The notes under the pieces were generated by a model, which had not been told where the DNA came from, did not search any database, and saw only the letters and a program-made list of their open reading frames with translations. Both the position numbers and the translations under genes were made by a program. This document shows, in pieces, positions 36,242-44,767 of a stretch of DNA of 54,472 nucleotides; positions within the stretch are counted from its first letter, which is position 1; each line of letters starts with the position of its first letter. Origin of the DNA: Sphingobacteriales bacterium (lineage in GTDB: Bacteria; Bacteroidota; Bacteroidia; Chitinophagales; Chitinophagaceae); assembly GCA_900299255.1 (NCBI GenBank), contig OMJB01000081.1, positions 1 to 54,472 of the forward strand, in the 5' to 3' direction.

Positions 36242-38464
36242 ATGAACTATTTCGACTTTACAGTTGGCAACATCAATGCATTTTACTTCGCTTTTATTCC
36301 GGGGCTTACCGGGCTTGGGCTGGTAATATATATTCTTGTCTCTTTTCCCCGAAACAGGCTCGTTAATGTATTTGGGCTGCTAACCCTGGCAGGCAGTATC
36401 TGGCAGTTTTCTGATTCTATTGCCCGCATTTGTGCTAACGAAACCATGGCCGATTTCTGGGATGGGGTCTTTTGTATCGGCTGGCTGTTTTTCGGGCCGT
36501 TAGCTATTCACTTCTCGCTGCTGTACAGTAAAGCTGTAAAGTCAAATATGGCAACACTGCTGCTGGGTCTGATCTATGTGCCCGCCTTCGGCTTTGTGAG
36601 CATATACAATATGCACATTTTTCCGCATCACTTTACTTTTTTCAAGTTCTGGGGGTGGGTCAACAATCATCACCAGGACCAGCTGGATATATTTATGATG
36701 TCGTGGGTAGGTATACAGCTCATTATTGCCACTGCCATCCTGTTTATTTATTCATACAAACTGCGCGAAGATAAGTCGCTGGGATTCCAGTCACTTATTA
36801 TTGCCATAGGCCTGGCTATACCCACCACCGGACTCATTGTTTTTCAGTTTATGCTTCCGGTAGTTTTCAAAACAGATGCAGTACCTGTCACCTCTTACCT
36901 GATCACATTCCTTTCCATTTCCACAGTAACCGCATTGTACAAATACAAGCTCTTTTCACTGTCTGAACTGATAGACAGCGAGCTGGTGCTTGACGAACTT
37001 CCGGTAGCCGTAATCAGCATAACAGATACCGGCGCTATTAGCTACGTCAATAAATACGGTATCGAATTCCTTGCACTCGGCGACACCGATCTGCAGCAAA
37101 AACACCTGTCTGGGGTTCTCAACTATGCTTCTAATGAATACATGGCCAGCTTTACGAGCGCCTGGAGCCAGGTTATTCAGGGTGGTTTTGTAAAGAATCT
37201 CGAAAGTTCTCTGGTAATTTCAGATCAGACCTATTTTGTCTCCGTTTCTGCGAGCCCGCTCATCAGCAATAACAACATAGAAGGGGCGCTGTTTTGCCTC
37301 AGGGATATAACTCCGCTCAGAAAGTCTATTGCCCAGCTTCAGGAAAACGAACACTCTCTGGCTGAAGCCCAAAGGCTTTCTAATATGGGCAGTTGGGAAA
37401 TGGATATGCTCTCCCGGCGGATGAAATTATCTGACGAGCTCTGCCGGATTTATGACATCCCCACCGGCGAAGAGGTTACCTATGATCAGCTGCTACAGAT
37501 TACCCACCCCGACGACTTGAGCCTGGTGTGCACCAGCATGCTACAGCAACTAGGAGGGAATGAAGTTTCTGAATTCACCTACAGGATCATTCTGAAGAAC
37601 AATTCCGTAAAATACCTGAACGCCCGTGTGCAGAATCACCTGGACCCGGAAACAAACCCCGATAAGCACCTGGGTACCGTACAGGATATTACGAGGCGTG
37701 TGGAAATCGAAAATGCACTGCACCAGAAAAATCTGGAACTGCAGCGTGTGAATGAAAGCCTCGAAGAATTTGTATTCGTTGCCAGCCACGATATGAAGGA
37801 ACCTCTGCGGAAGATTATCACATTCAGTGATATGATTGTTAAAAACGAAAAAGAAAATCTTTCTGAAAAGAGCAGGAACTACTTCGAGCGCATGATCACT
37901 TCCAGCCACCGTATGCAGACGATCATTGAAGACCTGCTATCTGTAAGTGGTATCTTTCAGAATAATGAAAATGAATCTGAGAGCCTGGACAGACTTATCT
38001 CTGATGTTGTTACAGACCTGGATATGCGGATCAGGGAAAAAAATGCACAGGTCATTTATGCGCCTGTACCTGCCCGTTTTGCAGGGTCAAAACAATTCCG
38101 CCAGGTGTTTTTCAATCTGCTCAATAACTCACTTAAATTTTCAAAAACCGATATACCCCCGGTTATCAGCATCTCATGTACAGAGGTATCTCCCAAAGAA
38201 GCCGAAAAATACAAATTGGCCGGCAACCAGGACTATATCAATATCAACTTCAGCGACAACGGCATTGGGTTCGACAATAACTATGCTGAAAAAATATTCC
38301 AGATGTTTGAGCGCCTGCACAGCACCTCTGAATACGACGGCACAGGAATAGGTCTGGCTGTATGCAAAAAGATTGCCGAAAAACACAAAGGCACTATTAC
38401 CGCCACAGGGACTCCCGGTATTGGAGCTTCTTTCTCAGTGATTATACCCAAGCAGATAAAGTAA
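36242..38464 (+). CDS. Hybrid-topology sensor histidine kinase (7TM, PAS, PAS, HisKA, HATPase)
   Basis: 740 residues. Seven or so membrane helices (about 15-225) match the 7TM sensor region found in some histidine kinases. A first PAS domain (about 240-345, VLDELPVAVISITDTGAISY), a second PAS/PAC domain (about 365-485, GSWEMDMLSRRMKLSDELCR to HLGTVQDITRR) and HisKA (about 495-570) follow, with the phosphoacceptor His in FVASHDMKEPLRK (about 516). HATPase_c (about 600-740) has the N box NLLNNSLKF, DNGIGF and GTGIGLAVCKKIAEKH. There is no receiver domain and no adjacent response regulator, so it is an orphan kinase whose partner lies elsewhere. The signal is unknown. It converges on the phosphatase gene with 8 bp between stops. 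Confidence 0.92.
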   Translation: MNYFDFTVGNINAFYFAFIPGLTGLGLVIYILVSFPRNRLVNVFGLLTLAGSIWQFSDSIARICANETMADFWDGVFCIGWLFFGPLAIHFSLLYSKAVKSNMATLLLGLIYVPAFGFVSIYNMHIFPHHFTFFKFWGWVNNHHQDQLDIFMMSWVGIQLIIATAILFIYSYKLREDKSLGFQSLIIAIGLAIPTTGLIVFQFMLPVVFKTDAVPVTSYLITFLSISTVTALYKYKLFSLSELIDSELVLDELPVAVISITDTGAISYVNKYGIEFLALGDTDLQQKHLSGVLNYASNEYMASFTSAWSQVIQGGFVKNLESSLVISDQTYFVSVSASPLISNNNIEGALFCLRDITPLRKSIAQLQENEHSLAEAQRLSNMGSWEMDMLSRRMKLSDELCRIYDIPTGEEVTYDQLLQITHPDDLSLVCTSMLQQLGGNEVSEFTYRIILKNNSVKYLNARVQNHLDPETNPDKHLGTVQDITRRVEIENALHQKNLELQRVNESLEEFVFVASHDMKEPLRKIITFSDMIVKNEKENLSEKSRNYFERMITSSHRMQTIIEDLLSVSGIFQNNENESESLDRLISDVVTDLDMRIREKNAQVIYAPVPARFAGSKQFRQVFFNLLNNSLKFSKTDIPPVISISCTEVSPKEAEKYKLAGNQDYININFSDNGIGFDNNYAEKIFQMFERLHSTSEYDGTGIGLAVCKKIAEKHKGTITATGTPGIGASFSVIIPKQIK

Positions 38465-38472
38465 CAGCGGCC

Positions 38473-40113
38473 TTACATCCCTATCACTCCCTCAATCGGC
38501 ACACCAATACATCCATTCGGTTGCTGCACATGCAGCATTGCCGCCAGTGTAGCAGCAATATCTGTCATATTCACCACTCTATTCGATTGCCCTCTCGGCA
38601 CATGCCAGCCATACCATAGCAGCGGAATATGCGAGTCATACGGATTCCAAGTGCCATGAGTAGTACCCGTAGTTGCTCCGTTATTCTCATACCATGCCGG
38701 ATTCAGCACCACCTGAATCACGCCGCTTCTCTGCCTGTGGTATCCGTTTATCACCATTGCCTTAAGCGGCTCCGGCAGCACAGCATTCGATAAATGCTCC
38801 AGATCTACTACATACGTTATCTCCTGCTTCTTACTCAAAAACTCTTCAATTTCTTTTTTGATTTTCTCCCTGTCCAATCCGTTTTTAGCAATAAGCTGTT
38901 CGTCCAGGTAGAATTGATAATTCACAAATCCGTTTACAATAGAATCATGTCCGTTCTTCGCCTTTAAGTATTGATTCAGGCCTTCAGTAATTGCCTTATT
39001 CATTACACCGGCTGGCAAGTCTTCGTCTGTAAGAAATTGCGGATTGTGCGCCGCACCATGGTCTGCAGTAAGGAAAAACAGATACTTACCCCGTCCCACA
39101 TATTTATCCAGAAAGTTCAGATAGTCGCCTATTTCCTTATCAAGCCTTAGGTACATATCTTCTATCTCTATAGAGTTCGGACCAAACTGATGCCCTGCAT
39201 AATCGGTGCTTGACAGGCTGATGCACAAAAAGTCTGTACTCTTTCCTGCACCCAACTGCTCCCCTTCCATACATGCCTTGGCGAGATTAAACGTAATCGT
39301 ATTACCCGCCGGCATAGCCTTAAATGCACTGTACTTGTTCTTACCTGTTAGCGAGTCCATTTTGTGCGGAAACACGGGTGCTTTTTCCCCTTTAAACGAC
39401 TTCTCGTATTGGTTGGCATCTACAAGGCTCTGGCTATATTGGTTTGCTGGCAGCAAAAGGTTCCAGTTCAGTTTTATCAGACTATCTGCCTGATGTCTGC
39501 CGTTAAACGCTTGCAACCACTTTGGGTTTGGATTCGGATAGTACGAACTGCTGTTAAAACTCCCCGTGCTGTCATCGATCCAGTAGGCAGCATTTGCCAG
39601 GTGCCCTGCCGGCAGTATAGAGCTCCTGTCTTTGATAGCCACCCCATATACCCTCGACTCCAGATTGGTAGCAAGCCTCAGCTCATCGGTAATGGTAGAT
39701 GTAAGCAAATTCTTTGGACTCATAGATGGTGCTGCCGGATCTAAAGTTCCAACCATATGCACAGTGTTGTCGTCAGTGCAATAAACACCTTTCCCCGTAG
39801 CATTGTCTATCCAGTTGTTTCCTGCTATGCCATGTATCGATGGAACCGAACCGGTATATATGCAGCTATGCCCCGGTGCAGTAAACGTAGGCACGTAATT
39901 GATCATCGCATTCTCACAATTGAATCCTTCTCGCAATAGCCGCTTGAAACCTGTATTGCCATACAGATCGTAATACCTGTATAGATAGTCCCAGCGCATT
40001 TGGTCTATCACCAGTCCCACTACTATTTTGGGGCGCTCTACACCCTCTTTCCTGCTGACACACGACGTTGCGCCGATTATTAACAAAATTATAAATGCCC
40101 TTAGATGCTTCAT
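38473..40113 (-). CDS. PafA-like alkaline phosphatase family protein
   Basis: About 546 residues from the ATG at 40113 (MKHLRAFIILLIIGATSCVS); the longer frame has 21 residues of no signal-peptide character in front. The signal segment ends in a lipobox-like ATSC, so it is probably a lipoprotein. Alkaline-phosphatase superfamily motifs: GLVIDQMRWDYLYRYY (first metal Asp), YVPTFTAPGHSCIYTG (Thr nucleophile near residue 78), AGNNW (Asn near 100), IKDRSS (Lys and Arg pair), STDYAGHQFGP and FFLTADHGAAHN (metal ligands). The Thr nucleophile plus Asn/Lys/Arg set is characteristic of phosphate-insensitive PafA, a broad phosphomonoesterase in the periplasm of Bacteroidota. Regulation is not visible. 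Confidence 0.88.
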   Translation of the reverse strand: MKHLRAFIILLIIGATSCVSRKEGVERPKIVVGLVIDQMRWDYLYRYYDLYGNTGFKRLLREGFNCENAMINYVPTFTAPGHSCIYTGSVPSIHGIAGNNWIDNATGKGVYCTDDNTVHMVGTLDPAAPSMSPKNLLTSTITDELRLATNLESRVYGVAIKDRSSILPAGHLANAAYWIDDSTGSFNSSSYYPNPNPKWLQAFNGRHQADSLIKLNWNLLLPANQYSQSLVDANQYEKSFKGEKAPVFPHKMDSLTGKNKYSAFKAMPAGNTITFNLAKACMEGEQLGAGKSTDFLCISLSSTDYAGHQFGPNSIEIEDMYLRLDKEIGDYLNFLDKYVGRGKYLFFLTADHGAAHNPQFLTDEDLPAGVMNKAITEGLNQYLKAKNGHDSIVNGFVNYQFYLDEQLIAKNGLDREKIKKEIEEFLSKKQEITYVVDLEHLSNAVLPEPLKAMVINGYHRQRSGVIQVVLNPAWYENNGATTGTTHGTWNPYDSHIPLLWYGWHVPRGQSNRVVNMTDIAATLAAMLHVQQPNGCIGVPIEGVIGM

Positions 40114-40248
40114 TACAGACGGTATTTTACTTTTTGTATAACATATATTGTGCAAATGTGCAAAATGTTCGGGCAAACCTGAGTTATATTTTTATTATTT
40201 TCGCACTGGTAAATGGTTGCTTTGTAAACATAGTATATATTTAATCAT

Positions 40249-41499
40249 ATGGACATATTCGCAAAATTCGAGAACAGATTAGGGCCGATAGGAGACTACG
40301 CAGAAAAATCACCGGGGTACTTCGCTTTTCCAAAGCTGGAAGGTGAAATAGGCAATCGCATGAAGTTCCGTGGTAAGGAAAAGATTATCTGGAGCCTGAA
40401 CAACTACCTCGGCCTGGCAAACCACCCCGAGGTACGTAAGGCAGATAACGACGCAGTTGCAAAATATGGCCTGGCATCTCCAATGGGTGCAAGGATGATG
40501 AGCGGCAACTCCGACAGCCATGATAAACTCGAAAGCCAGCTTGCTGAGTTCGTGGGCAAGGAGGATGCTATGCTGTTCAACTACGGTTATCAGGGCATGG
40601 TATCTGCTATAGACTCACTTTGCGGCAGGCATGATGTGGTGGTATACGACGCCGAATCTCATGCTTGTATCATTGATGGCCTTCGTCTTATTCCCAGTCA
40701 CAGATACGTATACAAGCACAACGATATTGCTGACTGCGATAAGCAGCTGGCACGCGCTACCGAACTTGTAAAGAAAACAGGTGGCGGCATACTGGTTATT
40801 ACAGAAGGCGTGTTTGGCATGAGCGGCAATCAGGGTAAGATCCGTGAGATAGCTGTACTCCGTGAAAAATATGAGTTCCGCCTGTTTGTAGATGACGCAC
40901 ACGGTTTCGGTACTATGGGCAAGAGAGGCGCAGGCATTGGCGATGAGCAAAACTGTATTGACGATATAGATATCTACTTCTCCACTTTTGCAAAATCAAT
41001 GGCTAGCATAGGTGGCTTCCTGGCAGCAGATAAGAAGATACTAACCTTCCTCAGGTACAATATGCGCTCACAGATATATGCCAAGTCACTGCCAATGGCT
41101 TTTGTGGAGGGCAATCTGAAGCGCCTTGAACTGCTCCGCACCAAACCAGAACTGAGAGAAAAACTGTGGCACAATGTGCGCAGGCTGCAGAACGGTTTCC
41201 GTGAGAGAGGATTTGACCTGGGTACCACCAACACACCGGTTACCCCAGTGTTCATGAAAGGCGGCCTGTTTGATGCGGTGCAGCTTACATACGATATGCG
41301 CGAGAACTACAACATTTTCTGTTCAGTGATTGTTTACCCGGTAATTCCTAAAGGGCAAATAGAACTGCGTATTATCCCAACAGCGGCTCACACCGATCAG
41401 GACATTGACGAAACGCTGGCAGCATTTGATGCTGTGCGTGAAAAGCTTGACAAAAAACTCTACCCTCAGGAAATGCCTTATGTAGGTGCCGGGGTGTGA
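40249..41499 (+). CDS. Alpha-oxoamine synthase family PLP enzyme (serine palmitoyltransferase-like)
   Basis: 416 residues, the usual length. A fold-type I PLP enzyme with NNYLGLANHPEV, GARMMSGNSDSHDKLE, YGYQGMVSAID, DAESHACIIDGLRL, ITEGVFGMSG, FVDDAHGFGTMG and the PLP lysine in STFAKSMASIGGF (Lys249). These blocks place it in the family that condenses an amino acid with an acyl-CoA. In Bacteroidota the common members are serine palmitoyltransferase (sphingolipids) and cysteate acyltransferase (sulfonolipids), while KBL and BioF are less likely by motif detail and context. It has its own region and is followed by a strong terminator. No biotin or threonine-catabolism gene is adjacent. Confidence 0.85.
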   Translation: MDIFAKFENRLGPIGDYAEKSPGYFAFPKLEGEIGNRMKFRGKEKIIWSLNNYLGLANHPEVRKADNDAVAKYGLASPMGARMMSGNSDSHDKLESQLAEFVGKEDAMLFNYGYQGMVSAIDSLCGRHDVVVYDAESHACIIDGLRLIPSHRYVYKHNDIADCDKQLARATELVKKTGGGILVITEGVFGMSGNQGKIREIAVLREKYEFRLFVDDAHGFGTMGKRGAGIGDEQNCIDDIDIYFSTFAKSMASIGGFLAADKKILTFLRYNMRSQIYAKSLPMAFVEGNLKRLELLRTKPELREKLWHNVRRLQNGFRERGFDLGTTNTPVTPVFMKGGLFDAVQLTYDMRENYNIFCSVIVYPVIPKGQIELRIIPTAAHTDQDIDETLAAFDAVREKLDKKLYPQEMPYVGAGV

Positions 41500-41529
41500 A
41501 ATTTTTAAACTCCTTTATAAGTACAATCT

Positions 41530-41558
41530 TAAACTGCCCCGAATTAGGGGCAGTTTTT
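41530..41558 (+). terminator. Rho-independent terminator after the oxoamine synthase gene
   Basis: AAACTGCCCC and GGGGCAGTTT form a 10-bp stem with a 6-nt loop and end in a T-run. It lies about 30 bp after the stop codon. Confidence 0.88.
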
Positions 41559-41640
41559 ATTTATTATTAAACACTACGCTTTACTGCTTGCATCATGCCT
41601 GTTGCATAATACAGAATCAAGGCCGCAGATTAAATAACAT

Positions 41641-41757
41641 ATGGCACTTAAACCCGAAAACAAGAAGCAGTTGAATAGAGTCTATCAAATTCAAAAAAAT
41701 ATTCAACACGAACACGCCGGGGATTCCATGTTTTATTTTAAGCAGAAAAGTGTTTGA
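41641..41757 (+). CDS. Possible small protein of unknown function
   Basis: A 38-codon frame with an ATG start, beginning MALKPENKKQLNRVYQIQKN. It is hydrophilic, basic and Gln/Asn/Lys-rich, with no signal peptide or membrane helix, and I recognise no family. It has no clear promoter directly upstream. It could be a chance frame in AT-rich DNA; only its sensible composition and isolation argue for it. Confidence 0.2.
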   Translation: MALKPENKKQLNRVYQIQKNIQHEHAGDSMFYFKQKSV

Positions 41758-41834
41758 TATTACCAATTGCCAAAGGCAAATACATTCCCGAATTGTGCAA
41801 TCGCAGGCGGCAGGTAGTTTTGGTACATCTCTTA

Positions 41835-41865
41835 TTGAAGAACATCAAATCAATTATTATCTTTA
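41835..41865 (+). promoter_or_regulatory. Probable promoter of the RmlD-like gene
   Basis: TTG (41835-41837), 20 bp, then TATCTTTA (41858-41865), one base off the TAnnTTTG consensus. The start codon lies 21 bp downstream. Confidence 0.42.
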
Positions 41866-41886
41866 GCCTTTAATCTAGCATAATAA

Positions 41887-42765
41887 ATGAAAGTATTTAT
41901 CTCCGGTGCATCAGGCCTGGTGGGCGGCAACTGCCAAAAACATTTTACAGAACAGGGCTGGGAAGTTGTTGGCTCCTATTTTTCATACAAAACTGACAAC
42001 ACGGTTTACTATGATACCCTCAACCCGGATAATCACGACAACTTCGATGTAAAGGCTTTTGCTCCAGATGTGATTGTACACTGCGGTGCCCTTACCCACG
42101 TAGATTACTGCGAAGGCCATGTAGATGAAAGCTACAATAAAACAGTGCAAAGCACTATAAACCTCATTAAGCTCGCAAAAGATTGTAATGCAAGGCTGGT
42201 GTATATCTCCACAGATTATGTATTTGATGGCAAAAACGGCCCTTACCGCGAAGATGCCCCTTTCAACCCTCTGAGCGTTTACGCCCGCCACAAACTGGAA
42301 GCCGAACAACTGGCACTCAGCGAACTGCCTGGCACTCTGGTGCTGCGTGTAACCAACGTTTACGGAAATGAGGTCAGGGGCAAGAATTTCGTAGCCCGCA
42401 TAATAGACCAGTGCCGCAACGGCCAGAAACTCACATTGAAGCTCCCCTACGATCAATATGCATCGCCTGCCAATGCATGGGATATTGCCCGGGCCATGTA
42501 CGTGCTGCTTACTGACGGCAAAAGCGGCGTATACAATATAGGCGGCACAGACTACGTAAACCGCGTGGAGCTGGCTTTGCGTGTACTCAGTTACTTCCCC
42601 GATGCCCAATACGAACTGATTCCCATCAGCACCGCTGATATGAAGCAACCTGCTGCAAGGCCATTACTGGGTGGGTTTGTAAAAATGAAATTCAGCAACG
42701 AATACCCCGAATTTCTGTTTGGCAATATAGATAGCTACCTGAAAGAAGTACTGGCAAGGCAATAA
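41887..42765 (+). CDS. RmlD-like NAD(P)-dependent sugar reductase
   Basis: 292 residues. An extended SDR of the dTDP-4-dehydrorhamnose reductase type: ISGASGLVGGN (dinucleotide loop), VIVHCGALTHVDYCE, YISTDYVFDGKNGPY (catalytic Ser/Thr region) and SVYARHKLEAE (catalytic Tyr-x3-Lys), then LRVTNVYG and GVYNIGGTDYVNR. In the pathway RmlD makes dTDP-L-rhamnose. No rmlA, rmlB or rmlC is nearby, so a different deoxysugar or a non-sugar substrate is possible. It converges on the TMTC-like gene across 28 bp with a small hairpin between. Confidence 0.82.
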   Translation: MKVFISGASGLVGGNCQKHFTEQGWEVVGSYFSYKTDNTVYYDTLNPDNHDNFDVKAFAPDVIVHCGALTHVDYCEGHVDESYNKTVQSTINLIKLAKDCNARLVYISTDYVFDGKNGPYREDAPFNPLSVYARHKLEAEQLALSELPGTLVLRVTNVYGNEVRGKNFVARIIDQCRNGQKLTLKLPYDQYASPANAWDIARAMYVLLTDGKSGVYNIGGTDYVNRVELALRVLSYFPDAQYELIPISTADMKQPAARPLLGGFVKMKFSNEYPEFLFGNIDSYLKEVLARQ

Positions 42766-42770
42766 CATAT

Positions 42771-42785
42771 GCCCGTACAACGGGC
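42771..42785. other. Hairpin between convergent genes
   Basis: GCCCGT and ACGGGC form a perfect 6-bp stem with a 3-nt loop, placed between the two stop codons. It is possibly a shared, weak terminator; no T-run is present. Confidence 0.4.
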
Positions 42786-42793
42786 CTCAGCTA

Positions 42794-44725
42794 TTATTTC
42801 ACCGCATTAAGCAGCCGCTTTGAAATTGTCTGATATTTCTCCATGGAGTCATATCGTCCCATTGCCTTGTACACATACGACAGCACATCGTAGTTACCGT
42901 AGAAATTAGTGTCTACGCAGATGCCTTTGTGCAGATAATAAATCGCCGAATCAAATTGGTTTATATTCTGATAGCAAAATCCCATGTCTGCATATGCATA
43001 CACATTTGCCGGCGAGAGCCTCATTGATTCCCTGCAAACAGCGATCGCTTCCTGAAAATTCTTCATCTTCATGTACACACCTGCCAGGTTATTTCTGGTG
43101 ATACTGGCATCAGGCATCAGTTTCAACGCCTCTTTGTCGAAGTAAATCGCAGAGTCCATCATACCCACCCAAAAGTAAGCAGCACCCAGGTCGGCCTTAG
43201 CAAAATAGTATTCAGGTAGCAGTTCTGTAGCCTTCCGCATCGTTGCCAGCGACTCATGCATCATTACCTGTTGCGCCTGGCCGTTGGTTTCCTGTTTGGC
43301 CATAGAAAACAGCTCGTACCCCAGCAGATAATTCAAATGGGCATTGTCTGGCACCTTTTTAAGGTCTGTTTTATAAATAGTGTAATTGTCTACCCAGTCC
43401 GTGTTGCGTGCCACAACAGCCACCGAATATAACAACCCTATTACCGCCAGCACACCCGTCAATACAGGCTTTTTCAGGGCGCCCATACTGCCTTCGGTTC
43501 CTTTTGCCAGCAGATGCACCAACAGCAATGCCACCACCAGGCAAAAGCCTACGGAAGGAAAAAACAAAAAACGCTCAGCCATTGTCGCTTTTACCAGCAG
43601 GAATGTATTCGAAAACAACGCTATCGTCACCAAAAAGAAGAAAATCCCAAAAGCAACAGCATCCTTTCTATTCTTCACAAACCGCACCAGTGCGTATACA
43701 CCAGCACCCACATAAAACACCAGCGTAAGCCATACCAGTGGATTACTGAAATGCACAAAAGGAATGGATTTAAACGAATATTCAGATATAAGCGGATAGG
43801 GTACCACCAGCAGCCTGATGTAGTGGCCCAGCATCAGTATGGCAGTTGCAATTCTCGATTCAAATGCAAGCCCGTTTTTCACCAGCGCATTTTCAATTAC
43901 ATTTATTTTAGTCAGGTTATTAGCATGATAATAATTCAGCACTCCGAAACGAATCAGTAAGAACAGCGCAGTTGCCGCAACCGCCGCACCACATATGCGC
44001 ATCGCCCTTTCCTTAACTGCCTTGACATAGAAGAAAAACACCAGAGGGATCACTGCGAGAAAAGTAACCACCGTTTCTTTAGAAATATACGCAAGGAACA
44101 TACAGGCAAAACCCGCAGCCAGTTGCCCAGCTTTACCGCTCGTGCTGTATTTCATAAAAATATTCAGGCTCAGAAAACCAAACAGGAAACTCAGCAATTC
44201 ATCACTGCTCTTTATATTGGCAACCACTTCGGCATGTATGGGATGCAGTGCAAACAAGAGCGATGCAGCAAATGCCACGCCGGTTCGTCGCTCCTCAAAG
44301 AGCTTATCCAGAAAGCTGAACAGCAATACCACACATGCCGCAAACAGAATAATATTCATCAGATGAAAGGGCATCGGTTCAGGCCCGAACGCGCTGTACT
44401 CCAGCGCAAACAGAGCCAGTGGCAGGGGCCTGTACTCATCATTTGGTAATTCCCAGAATCCGCGCTGATGCGGTGTGGCAAAAATCTTAGGTATAGCAGA
44501 TAATCCCTTCGTCACATAGGTATTGTGTGTTATCATTACCTGATCATCCATTACAAAGCCGTTTCTCAGCGTATTGGCATACACCAGTATTGATACCACA
44601 GCCAGCAGCAGTGCCAGCTTCATCGTTGCCGGCAGTTGCCGTACTGGTTCAGCCGCATTCACTGGGCCGCTTTTGGGCGTTTTGCCGGTTGCGGGTACTG
44701 CCTGTTTATTCTTCTTATTGGCCAT
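42794..44725 (-). CDS. TMTC-like multi-pass membrane protein with C-terminal TPR repeats
   Basis: 643 residues. A Lys/Pro-rich cytoplasmic start (1-30) precedes about ten membrane helices (about 33-420). GFVMDDQVMITHN carries the Asp-Asp pair in the first outer loop typical of GT-C glycosyltransferases, and LLFALHPIHAEVVANIKSSD is the loop seen in TMTC-type proteins. Residues about 440-640 form TPR hairpins (YFAKADLGAAYFWVGMMDSA, NNLAGVYMKMKNFQEAIAV). TMTC proteins are lipid-linked O-mannosyltransferases in animals, and bacterial relatives are poorly known. A glycosyl transfer to exported proteins or glycans is inferred. Bacteroidota O-glycosylate many exported proteins, which makes this a candidate, but no partner gene supports it here. 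Confidence 0.8.
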   Translation of the reverse strand: MANKKNKQAVPATGKTPKSGPVNAAEPVRQLPATMKLALLLAVVSILVYANTLRNGFVMDDQVMITHNTYVTKGLSAIPKIFATPHQRGFWELPNDEYRPLPLALFALEYSAFGPEPMPFHLMNIILFAACVVLLFSFLDKLFEERRTGVAFAASLLFALHPIHAEVVANIKSSDELLSFLFGFLSLNIFMKYSTSGKAGQLAAGFACMFLAYISKETVVTFLAVIPLVFFFYVKAVKERAMRICGAAVAATALFLLIRFGVLNYYHANNLTKINVIENALVKNGLAFESRIATAILMLGHYIRLLVVPYPLISEYSFKSIPFVHFSNPLVWLTLVFYVGAGVYALVRFVKNRKDAVAFGIFFFLVTIALFSNTFLLVKATMAERFLFFPSVGFCLVVALLLVHLLAKGTEGSMGALKKPVLTGVLAVIGLLYSVAVVARNTDWVDNYTIYKTDLKKVPDNAHLNYLLGYELFSMAKQETNGQAQQVMMHESLATMRKATELLPEYYFAKADLGAAYFWVGMMDSAIYFDKEALKLMPDASITRNNLAGVYMKMKNFQEAIAVCRESMRLSPANVYAYADMGFCYQNINQFDSAIYYLHKGICVDTNFYGNYDVLSYVYKAMGRYDSMEKYQTISKRLLNAVK

Positions 44726-44767
44726 GTAACTGATCTTTTCCTGATTATTGCTGCATACAAATTACTG

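Larger units (their letters stand above)
41500..41886. other. Gap between the oxoamine synthase and RmlD-like genes
   Basis: 387 bp. It holds the terminator, then an AT-rich stretch with one possible 38-codon reading frame (41641-41757) and, near its end, a promoter-like TTG/TATCTTTA pair for the downstream gene. No RNA gene is recognised. Confidence 0.55.
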
